Origin: Chitinophagaceae bacterium T5-Br10_B2g13
GTDB taxonomy: Bacteria > Bacteroidota > Rhodothermia > Balneolales > Balneolaceae
NCBI GenBank assembly: GCA_001564065.1
Contig: LKNA01000030.1
Location: 1 to 35,033, forward strand
Length of the DNA: 35,033 bases
Direction of reading: 5' to 3'
Of this stretch, positions 28,249 to 35,033 are shown in pieces. Under the pieces are notes generated by a model that saw only the letters and a list, made by a program, of their open reading frames with translations, ran no database searches and had not been told where the DNA came from. Every line of letters begins with the position of its first letter. Positions within the stretch are counted from its first letter, which is position 1. Made by a program: the position numbers and the translations under genes.

Positions 28249-29493
28249 ATGTGGATAGCACTTTTTAGAGAATTTTTTAGCGACTTAGGAAAACAGAAAC
28301 TTCGATCGTTTTTAACGATCCTTGCCATTGCATGGGGTACGCTTTCCGTAGTTCTTCTTTTGGCATTTGGGCGCGGTTTAGGCAACAGTATGACGGAAGG
28401 ACTACTCGGGGCCGGAAATCAGGTAATTGTAATTTACGGTGGCCAGACCAGCATGAATTATGAAGGCCTTGGAGTAGGCCGCCCGATACGGTTCACGGAA
28501 GATGATGTCGATTTAATCAATCGGGTAGTGCCGGGAATTGCTTTTTCGAGCCCGCAATATGGCCGGTGGGGTGCTCGGCTACAGCACGGTGAGGAGATCA
28601 CAAATACATTTATGGAAGGCGTAAATCCGGACTTTGAAATTATGCGGACCATGTATCCTGCTGCGGGCGGTAGGTTCATCAACGAGCGTGATGTGGATGA
28701 ACAGCGCAGGGTTCTTTTTTTAGGAGATGAGATTGCCACACAACTTTTTAAGGACGAAGATCCGATTGGCAAACAGGTAAAGCTGGACAACATGCCGTTT
28801 ACCGTTATCGGTGTAATGAAGCCTAAAATGCAGACATCTATGAACAACGGGCCGGATGCCAACCGGGCAATCATCCCGTACACCACGTTCAGGAATGTTT
28901 ATGGAAACAGAAATGTCGGATCCATACTGATTCGCCCTGAAGATCCGTCACTACAAGAGCCGATCAAAACCGGAGTCGTTTCTCTGCTCTCATCGAAGTA
29001 TAAATTTGATCCTGCTGATGAGCAGGCGATTCCGATGTGGGACTTCATCGAGCAGGAGGAGATGAATCAAAAAGTAGCAACAGGATTAGAGATATTTCTC
29101 TTTACGGTTGGTTTTTTTACGCTGATGATCGCCGGAGTTGGAGTTGCAAATATCATGTTTGTGGTGGTGAAAGAGCGAACTAAAGAGATTGGGATCAAGC
29201 TGGCTGTGGGTGCGCGAAAAATTCATATCATCATTCAGTTTATTTTTGAATCGCTCTTCATCTCCTTTCTGGGTGGGGGTATCGGTCTGGCAATTTCATC
29301 GGTCATTGTTTTTGGAGTGTTAGCCATGGATATGACCACAGGTGCCGGCGAATTCCTCGGTAAGCCGCAAATCTCTGAAATGGCTGTGATCATAACGGTT
29401 GGCGTGCTCGGAATCATAGGGCTTCTGGCAGGAATTTTCCCCGCATTGAAAGCTTCCAAAGTAGACCCGGTAGAATCGCTACGTTACGAGTAG
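28249..29493 (+). CDS. MacB/FtsX-type ABC transporter permease 2
   Basis: A 414-residue second permease, 4 bases after the first. Same build: N-terminal helix (RSFLTILAIAWGTLSVVLLLAFGRG), periplasmic domain with the shared YEGLGVGRPIRFTE stretch, three C-terminal helices, and the coupling segment AGVGVANIMFVVVKERTKEIGIKLAVGARK. The pair may form a heterodimeric channel with the adaptor. Like its neighbour it lacks an ATPase domain. Downstream, 232 bases separate its stop from the upstream end of the next open frame. Confidence 0.9.
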   Translation: MWIALFREFFSDLGKQKLRSFLTILAIAWGTLSVVLLLAFGRGLGNSMTEGLLGAGNQVIVIYGGQTSMNYEGLGVGRPIRFTEDDVDLINRVVPGIAFSSPQYGRWGARLQHGEEITNTFMEGVNPDFEIMRTMYPAAGGRFINERDVDEQRRVLFLGDEIATQLFKDEDPIGKQVKLDNMPFTVIGVMKPKMQTSMNNGPDANRAIIPYTTFRNVYGNRNVGSILIRPEDPSLQEPIKTGVVSLLSSKYKFDPADEQAIPMWDFIEQEEMNQKVATGLEIFLFTVGFFTLMIAGVGVANIMFVVVKERTKEIGIKLAVGARKIHIIIQFIFESLFISFLGGGIGLAISSVIVFGVLAMDMTTGAGEFLGKPQISEMAVIITVGVLGIIGLLAGIFPALKASKVDPVESLRYE

Positions 29494-29544
29494 TGTATAT
29501 AACCTGGCTTCGATTGATAACTTCTTTTCGTTAAAGCAAAAAAA

Positions 29545-29620
29545 TCCCTCCTTCTTAAGCAGGGGATTAAGGTGTGGTTAAAACTAGATTTTGAGTCTAA
29601 TTCATATTCGAACTCAGGTT
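29545..29620. repeat. Dispersed palindromic repeat, copy B
   Basis: A CCCTCCTT-containing unit starting with CCCT...AGGGG and continuing into GGTTAAAACTAGATTTTGAG and CGAACTCAGG aligns loosely with the stretch at 34161-34240. It sits between the permease and porin genes. Confidence 0.5.
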
Positions 29621-29733
29621 TTTACCTTTTTGATGTTAACATTGACTTAACATTTAAAAAACAATTTGGTTATATCTTCTTGTGCAAAAGAACACTGCCA
29701 AAAAGCCGTTAATTTTACCGTTATTTGATCTCT

Positions 29734-30816
29734 ATGTACTCTACCTTTAAAACCATTGGAGTTTTTGCGCTATTTCTTTTTTTACCCGTCACGCTTTCAG
29801 CACAGTCTGCTGTGAACGATCTTGGATTTAGCGGACAGTTTTTCTTTTCATATGAGCGAACGTTTGAGAATATAGATGTAAACAATGAATTCCAGTTAAA
29901 GCGCGGTTACATCACATTTCGAAGAGATATTTCCGATCGGGTAAAAATTCGTTTTACACAGGATGTAACCGTTGATCAGGAAGGTGACGGAGAGGGTGAT
30001 ATTGAACTACGGCTTAAATACGCCCTGGTAAATATCGCGCTGAACGACTCCCGATTGATTAAAAATTCGAGTATCGAATTTGGGGTTGTTAATCGTCCCT
30101 GGATAGACTTTGAACAGGATATTAATGACTTTCGAAGTCAGCGCTCTATGTTTTTAGACTACTATAATATTCTGAGTTCAGCCGATTATGGAATTACGTA
30201 TGCCGGTCAGCTTGGTGAGGATCTCCCTGAGTCTGCACAAGCGGGTATTCGGTCTGCTCCGGGCCGGTATGGCAGTTTCAGTATTGGGGTTTACAATGGA
30301 GGCGGCTATGCGGCACTTGAAAAGAATAACAACAAACTGATTGAGGGACGACTTTCAATCAGACCAGTGCCCGATTTACTTCCGGCTTTTCAAACTACTG
30401 TAGTGGGAGCCTTAGGTAAAGGAAATATCCCTGAAAGTCCTGATTTCAGCCTGGGTGCCCTTGCACTTTCATACGAAACCAACACATGGATCGGGATACT
30501 GCAGGGCTTTACCGGAATCGGTGATGGCGCCGGCAGTTTTGTAGATCAAAGTTTTGAACCGATCGGGCTGATCGGATGGAGCGCATTCAGCGAATTTAAA
30601 CCGTTTGAACTACCGGTCAGTTTAACCCTTCGATATGATGAGCTGAATAACCGTGATCAATCTGAATGGCATACCAGGAAATTTGTAACAGGCCTGGCCT
30701 ATGTATTCTCTAACCGGTCCAAAATTATCCTGGACTACGATAGAAGCTGGTACAATGAAATTGACGGCACGCGAGCCGTGGACACTATCGAGATCATCAC
30801 AGAAGTACGGTTTTAA
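29734..30816 (+). CDS. Outer-membrane porin-like beta-barrel (OprO/OprP-like)
   Basis: A 360-residue protein with a signal peptide (hydrophobic residues about 8-21, cleavage after LSA). The barrel is of the phosphate-selective porin type: strand pattern FSGQFFFSYERTFENIDVNNEFQLKRGYITFRRDIS, a long run of alternating strands, Arg-rich stretches (RPWIDFEQDINDFRSQRS), and a terminal VDTIEIITEVRF ending in Phe. The ATG at 29734 is preferred; a TTG three codons upstream (29725) is also open. Substrate selectivity is not known. It is probably its own unit. Confidence 0.75.
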   Translation: MYSTFKTIGVFALFLFLPVTLSAQSAVNDLGFSGQFFFSYERTFENIDVNNEFQLKRGYITFRRDISDRVKIRFTQDVTVDQEGDGEGDIELRLKYALVNIALNDSRLIKNSSIEFGVVNRPWIDFEQDINDFRSQRSMFLDYYNILSSADYGITYAGQLGEDLPESAQAGIRSAPGRYGSFSIGVYNGGGYAALEKNNNKLIEGRLSIRPVPDLLPAFQTTVVGALGKGNIPESPDFSLGALALSYETNTWIGILQGFTGIGDGAGSFVDQSFEPIGLIGWSAFSEFKPFELPVSLTLRYDELNNRDQSEWHTRKFVTGLAYVFSNRSKIILDYDRSWYNEIDGTRAVDTIEIITEVRF

Positions 30817-30915
30817 AATCTGTTTACATCTCAACGAGAATTCTCCCGAACCCACTCTAATAGTTGTAAATTAACAGAGCATTTTTTTACATCAGAATAG
30901 CTCAAAAAGGTCTAT

Positions 30916-30952
30916 TTTTGAGAGGTTTATATCTCGAAATAACCTCTCAAAA
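30916..30952. promoter_or_regulatory. Inverted repeat in the TonB receptor leader
   Basis: TTTTGAGAGGTT and AACCTCTCAAAA form a perfect 12-bp inverted repeat with a 13-base spacer, 8 bases before the ATG at 30960. A TAnnTTTG-like TATTTTTG (30913-30920) overlaps its left arm. It may be an operator at the start of transcription or a hairpin hiding the start codon. Confidence 0.5.
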
Positions 30953-30959
30953 CAGATCC

Positions 30960-33752
30960 ATGAAGTTAGTCAACATTCTCCTTATCGGTTTAATTATATC
31001 CATTGGCACGACCGATATTGTTGAGGGACAGCAATCTGCGGCATTTCACATCTCCGGCACTGTTCTTGAAGAAGATGAAAACAGTCGGGACACCATACCG
31101 CTTGAGGGAGTGAACATCCAGCTATTTTCGATGCCGGACAGTGTACGGGCCGGTGGTGCTGCCTCAAATCGGGAGGGAACATTTCGAATACAGAACCTCA
31201 ATTCAGGAACCTACAAGCTTATTTCAAGCTACCTTGGCTTTCAGCGTGTAGAACTGGAGGTTGAAATCACAGACTCCTCCATTGAGGATCTCACTGTTAT
31301 CATGAAACCCTCACTTCTGGAGCTTGAGGAGTTTCAAGTTCAGGCGCGGCGTCCACGTGTAGAAGTCCGTGGCGACACAACTGCATTTTACGCAGACGGC
31401 TATCAAACCAACCGGGATGCCAATATTCAGGATCTCGTTACCCGCATGCCCGGCTTTATAATAGTAGACGGTGTGATCCAGGCTCAGGGTGAAAATATTG
31501 TTAGTGTACTGGTTGATGGCGAGGAGTTTTTCGGGGATGATGCGGCTCTCGTTTTGCAAAACCTGCCTGCTGAAATTGTGGACCAGATCGAGGTTTTTGA
31601 CCGGCAGAGTGAACAGGCCCGGTTTACCGGCTTTCGCGACGGCAACACAGACAGAACATTGAATATTGTCACAAAAGAGGGAATGAATCGCGGGCAGTTC
31701 GGGCGGCTGAATTCCGGCTACGGCTCACAGGAGCGCTATATGGCCGGTGGAAACTACAACTACTTCCGAGGCTCCGAACGTTTATCCGTTATCGGGATGA
31801 CAAACAATGTAAATCAGCAGAACTTCTCCAGCGAGGATCTGCTTGGCATTTCAGAAGCAGGTGGCGGCAGGCGTGGAAGAGGTGGAGCAACTCGAAACTT
31901 CAGAGTTGGAAGTCAGAGCGGCATCAGTTCCGTTCACTCCACAGGAATCAACTACAACAACAACTGGAACGACCGAACCAAGCTGAACGCGAGCTACTTT
32001 TTTAACCTGACCGACAATACGCAAGACCTTCAACGCGAGCGTCTCTACCTGACCGGTTTTTCGGCAGATCAGCAATATGATGAAGATGTCAGAAGTACAA
32101 GTGATGACTACAATCACCGGTTCGACATGCGCCTTGAGCACGAATTTGATGAGAACCGCTCTTTTATCTTTTCACCCCGCTTCAGCTTTCAGAAAAATAG
32201 TTCAGAACGCCTTAGCGATGCATTTACACTGGGGCCAAACAATCAGCTGATTAACGAAATCAATCAAATTAACAGCAACAGCCAGACAGGCTACGATTTT
32301 TTCTCATTCATGCTCTATCGGCATCGATTTACCAAGGAGCGCCGTACCTTTTCAGCAAATGTGAGAACCCGTTTTAATGATCAATCCGGGGAGAGGTTTC
32401 AGCTTGATGATTCTCGATTTTATGATGGCGATGAAAACCGGGTAATTAATGATCAACAAACCCAGATATCCAATGGCGGCTATTCACTATCCGGAAATTT
32501 TTCATATACCGAGCCGGTCACAGAGAACACCCAGCTGATGCTTAGCTACCGACCGGGTTTTGACAGCAACGACTCCGTCCAGGATGTATTTCAGTTTGAT
32601 GAGGCTACAAACAGCTATAGTTTTATCGATCCGGCTCTGACCAACCGTTACGATAACCGGCTTTTAACCAATGAACTTCGCAGCAGCTACCGGTTTGGAA
32701 ACGACGATATCAACGCAAATGTAAGTGCCTCGTGGGAGCACACATCGCTGACCGGTAACCAGGAGTTTCCGGTTCAGACAGAGATCAATCAAACATGGCA
32801 AAACTTTTTACCGGGTGCATTTTTTCGCTACAACTTTGGCCGCAGGTCAAATCTCCGGCTCTCCTATAACGCAAACACTCGCACACCCTCAGTTCGTCAG
32901 CTTCAGGATGTGATCAACAATAACAATCCACTCCGGCTTACAACGGGGAATCCCGACCTGGAGCAGCAGCTGGATCATCGCGTTACACTCAGGCTTCGCT
33001 TTACCAATCCGGAAGAGGGGAAATCCTCGTCGGTTTACCTGTCGATGACACTGACCGACAACTATATCGGGAACCGAACCTTTGTTGCACAGGAGGACAC
33101 TCAGCTGGATGACGGGGTTATTCTGAGACAGGGAGCACGGCTTATTTCTCCCGAAAATATCGGGAGTGCTTTGAGCCTCTCTTCGCGCTTTAGCCGGAGT
33201 ATTCCGTTTGATCTCATCTCCAGCAATCTAAACCTAAACGCCGGTGTCAGCTATAATCAGCGTCCTTCATTTATTGATGAATCCAAAAATATCACGGATA
33301 CGTACCGATTAAATTCCAGGGCACTGATCAGCAGCAACATCAGCGACCGGGTTGATTTCAGGGCATCCTACAGCGCTACGTATAACATTGTGGAGAACTC
33401 CATTCGGCCGGAGCTCAACAACAACTACTACACCGGGCAGGCCACCGGTTCATTCAACGTCATGCCTTTTGGCGGACTGGTATTGGAGAGCGATTTTAAT
33501 TTCCGCCACAATTCAGGGCTCGGTGATGATTTCAATCAAACCTCAGCTTTCTGGAACGGATCGATCGGGTATAAGTTTCTGTCGGATGAGTCAGCTCAGT
33601 TCCGGGTAACCATGTTTGATATTCTTGCTCAAAACAACAATATCAACCGGAATATCCTGGAGGATTACATCGAGGATTACCGCTCCAATGTTCTCTCCCG
33701 CTACGTGATCTTCTCCTTCAGCTACCGGTTTCGGTCGTTTCCAAACCGGTGA
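30960..33752 (+). CDS. TonB-dependent receptor, PF14905 beta-barrel type
   Basis: A 930-residue outer-membrane receptor. It starts with a signal peptide (residues about 1-24, ending EGQQ) and a carboxypeptidase-like regulatory domain (about 30-115, SGTVLEEDENSRDTIPLEGVNI ... GTYKLISSYLGFQRVELEVEI). The plug follows (about 150-240, DLVTRMPGFIIVDGVIQAQGENIVSVLVDGEEFFGDDA, RTLNIVTKEG), then a long barrel of about 22 strands ending SFSYRFRSFPNR. The ATG at 30960 is used; the frame opens earlier at a TTG (30918) inside the inverted repeat. No SusD-type lipoprotein gene is next to it, so it is not a standard glycan PUL pair. The ligand is unknown. Confidence 0.88.
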   Translation: MKLVNILLIGLIISIGTTDIVEGQQSAAFHISGTVLEEDENSRDTIPLEGVNIQLFSMPDSVRAGGAASNREGTFRIQNLNSGTYKLISSYLGFQRVELEVEITDSSIEDLTVIMKPSLLELEEFQVQARRPRVEVRGDTTAFYADGYQTNRDANIQDLVTRMPGFIIVDGVIQAQGENIVSVLVDGEEFFGDDAALVLQNLPAEIVDQIEVFDRQSEQARFTGFRDGNTDRTLNIVTKEGMNRGQFGRLNSGYGSQERYMAGGNYNYFRGSERLSVIGMTNNVNQQNFSSEDLLGISEAGGGRRGRGGATRNFRVGSQSGISSVHSTGINYNNNWNDRTKLNASYFFNLTDNTQDLQRERLYLTGFSADQQYDEDVRSTSDDYNHRFDMRLEHEFDENRSFIFSPRFSFQKNSSERLSDAFTLGPNNQLINEINQINSNSQTGYDFFSFMLYRHRFTKERRTFSANVRTRFNDQSGERFQLDDSRFYDGDENRVINDQQTQISNGGYSLSGNFSYTEPVTENTQLMLSYRPGFDSNDSVQDVFQFDEATNSYSFIDPALTNRYDNRLLTNELRSSYRFGNDDINANVSASWEHTSLTGNQEFPVQTEINQTWQNFLPGAFFRYNFGRRSNLRLSYNANTRTPSVRQLQDVINNNNPLRLTTGNPDLEQQLDHRVTLRLRFTNPEEGKSSSVYLSMTLTDNYIGNRTFVAQEDTQLDDGVILRQGARLISPENIGSALSLSSRFSRSIPFDLISSNLNLNAGVSYNQRPSFIDESKNITDTYRLNSRALISSNISDRVDFRASYSATYNIVENSIRPELNNNYYTGQATGSFNVMPFGGLVLESDFNFRHNSGLGDDFNQTSAFWNGSIGYKFLSDESAQFRVTMFDILAQNNNINRNILEDYIEDYRSNVLSRYVIFSFSYRFRSFPNR

Positions 33753-33770
33753 TGAGTGAAAGTGTATTGC

Positions 33771-34105
33771 GTACCTGCCGGCACGCTGAAGGTGAGGAAG
33801 GCACTCTTTTTGATCTACCCATGTTATGTCCCTAATGGGACAAAGGCAATCAATGATTAGCGGTCTTCACCAGTTGAAACCAGTTAACCGAGCCTATCCG
33901 TTTAAATTGACATCTGTTTCTAAAAATCAGGAATTTTCCGTTTTGTAATAACTTTTTATGAAAAGATGTCCCCTACCTATCCAGACTATAAACGTGTTTT
34001 CTAATCTTATGATGAAAACGATTCGATATTTCGAAAATGTCCCGTTAGGGACGTCACATGGGTAGAAGTACGATTGCCCTAATATCTGCAGCGTGCCGTA
34101 GGTAC
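33771..34105. repeat. Long imperfect inverted repeat, MITE/REP-like
   Basis: The left arm starts GTACCTGCCGGCACGCTG (33771) and the right arm ends with its near-complement CAGCGTGCCGTAGGTAC (34105). Further in, the left arm has CTACCCATG ... GTCCCTAATGGGAC (33815-33841), matched by GTCCCGTTAGGGAC ... CATGGGTAG (34039-34064). Each GTCCC/GGGAC pair is also a small hairpin. The arms differ at a few places. No open frame for a transposase lies within. This resembles REP or MITE-type elements. Confidence 0.65.
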
Positions 34106-34160
34106 GAAACAAACACAATCACCTATTAACTTGAGTTCGATTATTGAAAATTGAATGTAA

Positions 34161-34240
34161 AAGTCCCCCTTATTAAAAGGGGATATAGAGGTGATTAAAA
34201 TCTGAGTTTTAAATCACTTCCAAGTTCACAAATCTGAGTA
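34161..34240. repeat. Dispersed palindromic repeat, copy C
   Basis: CCCCTT ... AAGGGG palindrome followed by GATATAGAGGTGATTAAAATC and a TCTGAG-containing tail; it parallels the unit at 29545-29620. Confidence 0.5.
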
Positions 34241-34256
34241 CGGTACATTGAACCAC

Positions 34257-34290
34257 CCCTGCCCCCTCCTTACAAAGGAGGGGAGACTTA
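34257..34290. repeat. Dispersed palindromic repeat, copy D
   Basis: CCCCTCCTT-ACA-AAGGAGGGG (34263-34283) is a perfect 9-bp palindrome followed by GAGACTT. The same palindrome occurs at 22405-22425 followed by GAG and T's. Confidence 0.6.
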
Positions 34291-34389
34291 ATTCCAAATT
34301 TCTTATCTCAAACTGACTTTACCAATTGTTCTTTAAGTCGGCTCACAAAAACCTTATCCATTTACAGGCACATAGTAAATCAGCGCCAA

Positions 34390-35033
34390 TCAACTAAACA
34401 GCTCTGAACTTAAATACCGATCACCGCGGTCGCAGGTGATGCAGACGATGACTCCCTCGTCTAACTTATCTGCAATTTTGAGCGCGGCCGTTAACGCACC
34501 ACCGCTGCTCATTCCGGCAAATATCCCCTCCTCTTTGGCCATACGCCGAGCCATTTCCGTAGCTTCCTCCTGACTCACATCCACCGTTTCATCTACACGT
34601 TCGGCTTCGAATATCTTTGGCAGATATTCGGGTGACCATCGTCGAATTCCCGGAATCGAAGATCCCTCCGTAGGCTGAGTGCCTACAATTCGTACATCCG
34701 GATTCTCAGATTTCAGATATCGAGATACTCCCATGATAGTTCCGGTGGTTCCCATAGCTGATACAAAGTGAGTAATTTCCCCCTTCGTATCGCGCCAGAT
34801 TTCCGGACCGGTCGTCTTTTCATGCATCCGGTAATTGTCAGGATTGGCAAACTGGTTCAACTGAAAATATCCATGCTCTTCGGCCATCTCTTCGGCAAGC
34901 TGGCGGGAGTACTCAATGGTCTTTTCAGCCGGAGTGAGTATTACCTCAGCACCGTACGCCTTCATCGATTTTACCCGCTCCTCCGTGGCGCTTTCGGGCA
35001 TCAGCAGTTTGATTTCCAATCCCTTCATCGCGG
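34390..35033 (-). CDS. cysM: Cysteine synthase (CysM type), C-terminal part, cut by the window edge
   Basis: O-acetylserine sulfhydrylase family enzyme that uses pyridoxal phosphate to make cysteine. The frame runs through the edge, where the codon before the apparent start ATG at 35028 is GCG, as in the family's KGxxxKLLMP context. Visible are LEIKLLMPESATEERVKSMKAYGAEVILTP, FVSAMGTTGTIMGVSRYLK (the phosphate-binding glycine loop), GTQPTEGSSIPGIRRW, EGIFAGMSSGGAL, and CITCDRGDRYLSSELF. That last segment marks the CysM rather than the CysK branch. The N-terminal third with the PLP lysine lies outside the window. No clear terminator follows the stop. Confidence 0.9.
   Translation of the reverse strand, partial: AMKGLEIKLLMPESATEERVKSMKAYGAEVILTPAEKTIEYSRQLAEEMAEEHGYFQLNQFANPDNYRMHEKTTGPEIWRDTKGEITHFVSAMGTTGTIMGVSRYLKSENPDVRIVGTQPTEGSSIPGIRRWSPEYLPKIFEAERVDETVDVSQEEATEMARRMAKEEGIFAGMSSGGALTAALKIADKLDEGVIVCITCDRGDRYLSSELFS

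Larger units (their letters stand above)
33753..34389. other. Gene-free stretch with repeats
   Basis: 637 bases between the receptor and the cysteine synthase genes. They hold the inverted repeat at 33771-34105 and two palindromic repeat copies (34161-34240 and 34257-34290). No coding frame of credible content was seen on either strand. Confidence 0.8.

Noticed and set aside
29734-30816. Outer-membrane channel (TolC) for the upstream efflux genes
   Set aside because: The protein has porin-type strands and no TolC helical repeats; it is also separated by about 240 bases with a dispersed repeat in between.
30960-33752. SusC/SusD-type glycan uptake pair
   Set aside because: The receptor has a PF14905-like barrel and no SusD-type lipoprotein gene or glycoside hydrolase gene is adjacent.
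33927-34118. 63-codon minus-strand frame within the inverted repeat as a transposase remnant
   Set aside because: The translation shows no Y1 or DDE motif and largely follows the repeat arm, so it is treated as non-coding.
33753-34389. CRISPR array or tRNA in the repeat-rich gap
   Set aside because: The repeats are irregular palindromes without evenly spaced identical units, and no cloverleaf with the conserved TTCGA loop was seen.

Overview
The window looks like chromosomal core sequence from a free-living Gram-negative bacterium of the Balneolota/Rhodothermota-Bacteroidota side of the tree (my best guess is a marine Balneolaceae member). This is inferred from the gene content: a monomeric NADP isocitrate dehydrogenase, a PF14905-type TonB-dependent barrel, a deoxynucleoside kinase beside folB/folK, 6-bladed propeller lipoproteins and a PutP-like symporter. 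It also fits the weak Shine-Dalgarno signals and a few promoter-like TAnnTTTG motifs. No rRNA, tRNA, CRISPR array, phage or intact insertion sequence was found.

Layout. 1-3116: enolase (minus, own terminator), a HAD phosphatase, and a convergent outer-membrane barrel-like protein. 3316-8753: a plus-strand block with an unknown protein, prmC, a 385-bp gap with three identical DnaA boxes (candidate oriC or dnaA control region), dnaA, folB, folK, a deoxynucleoside kinase, a one-helix membrane protein and a TPR protein. 8836-12353: icd, then secG and a degenerate SRAP-family protein on the minus strand. 12438-14775: a CPBP membrane protease and a DEAD-box-like protein that has lost its catalytic motifs. 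14823-17980 (minus): a sodium/solute symporter preceded by an overlapping 31-residue membrane peptide, and glutamate dehydrogenase.

18061-22322: a 2H cyclic phosphodiesterase-like protein, a GlsB/YeaQ-type membrane protein, divergent dinB, a propeller lipoprotein and a YdjM-like membrane hydrolase. 22475-25046: an ECF sigma factor, its probable anti-sigma factor and a secreted protein with a duplicated domain, apparently one operon. 25149-29493: OsmC, then an HlyD-type adaptor with two tandem MacB-like permeases and no ATPase gene. 29734-33752: a porin-like barrel and a large TonB-dependent receptor. 33753-34389: a gene-free stretch with a long imperfect inverted repeat and dispersed palindromic repeats. 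34390-35033: the C-terminal part of a cysteine synthase (cysM type), cut by the window edge.

The most unusual items are three. The DEAD-box pseudo-helicase carries DQAE in place of DEAD. The SRAP protein lacks all three catalytic residues (Cys2, Glu, His). The unannotated 31-residue peptide is apparently translationally coupled to the symporter. No completely new multi-gene defence or metabolic system is evident; the sigma/anti-sigma/duplicated-domain operon is the nearest to an undescribed small system.
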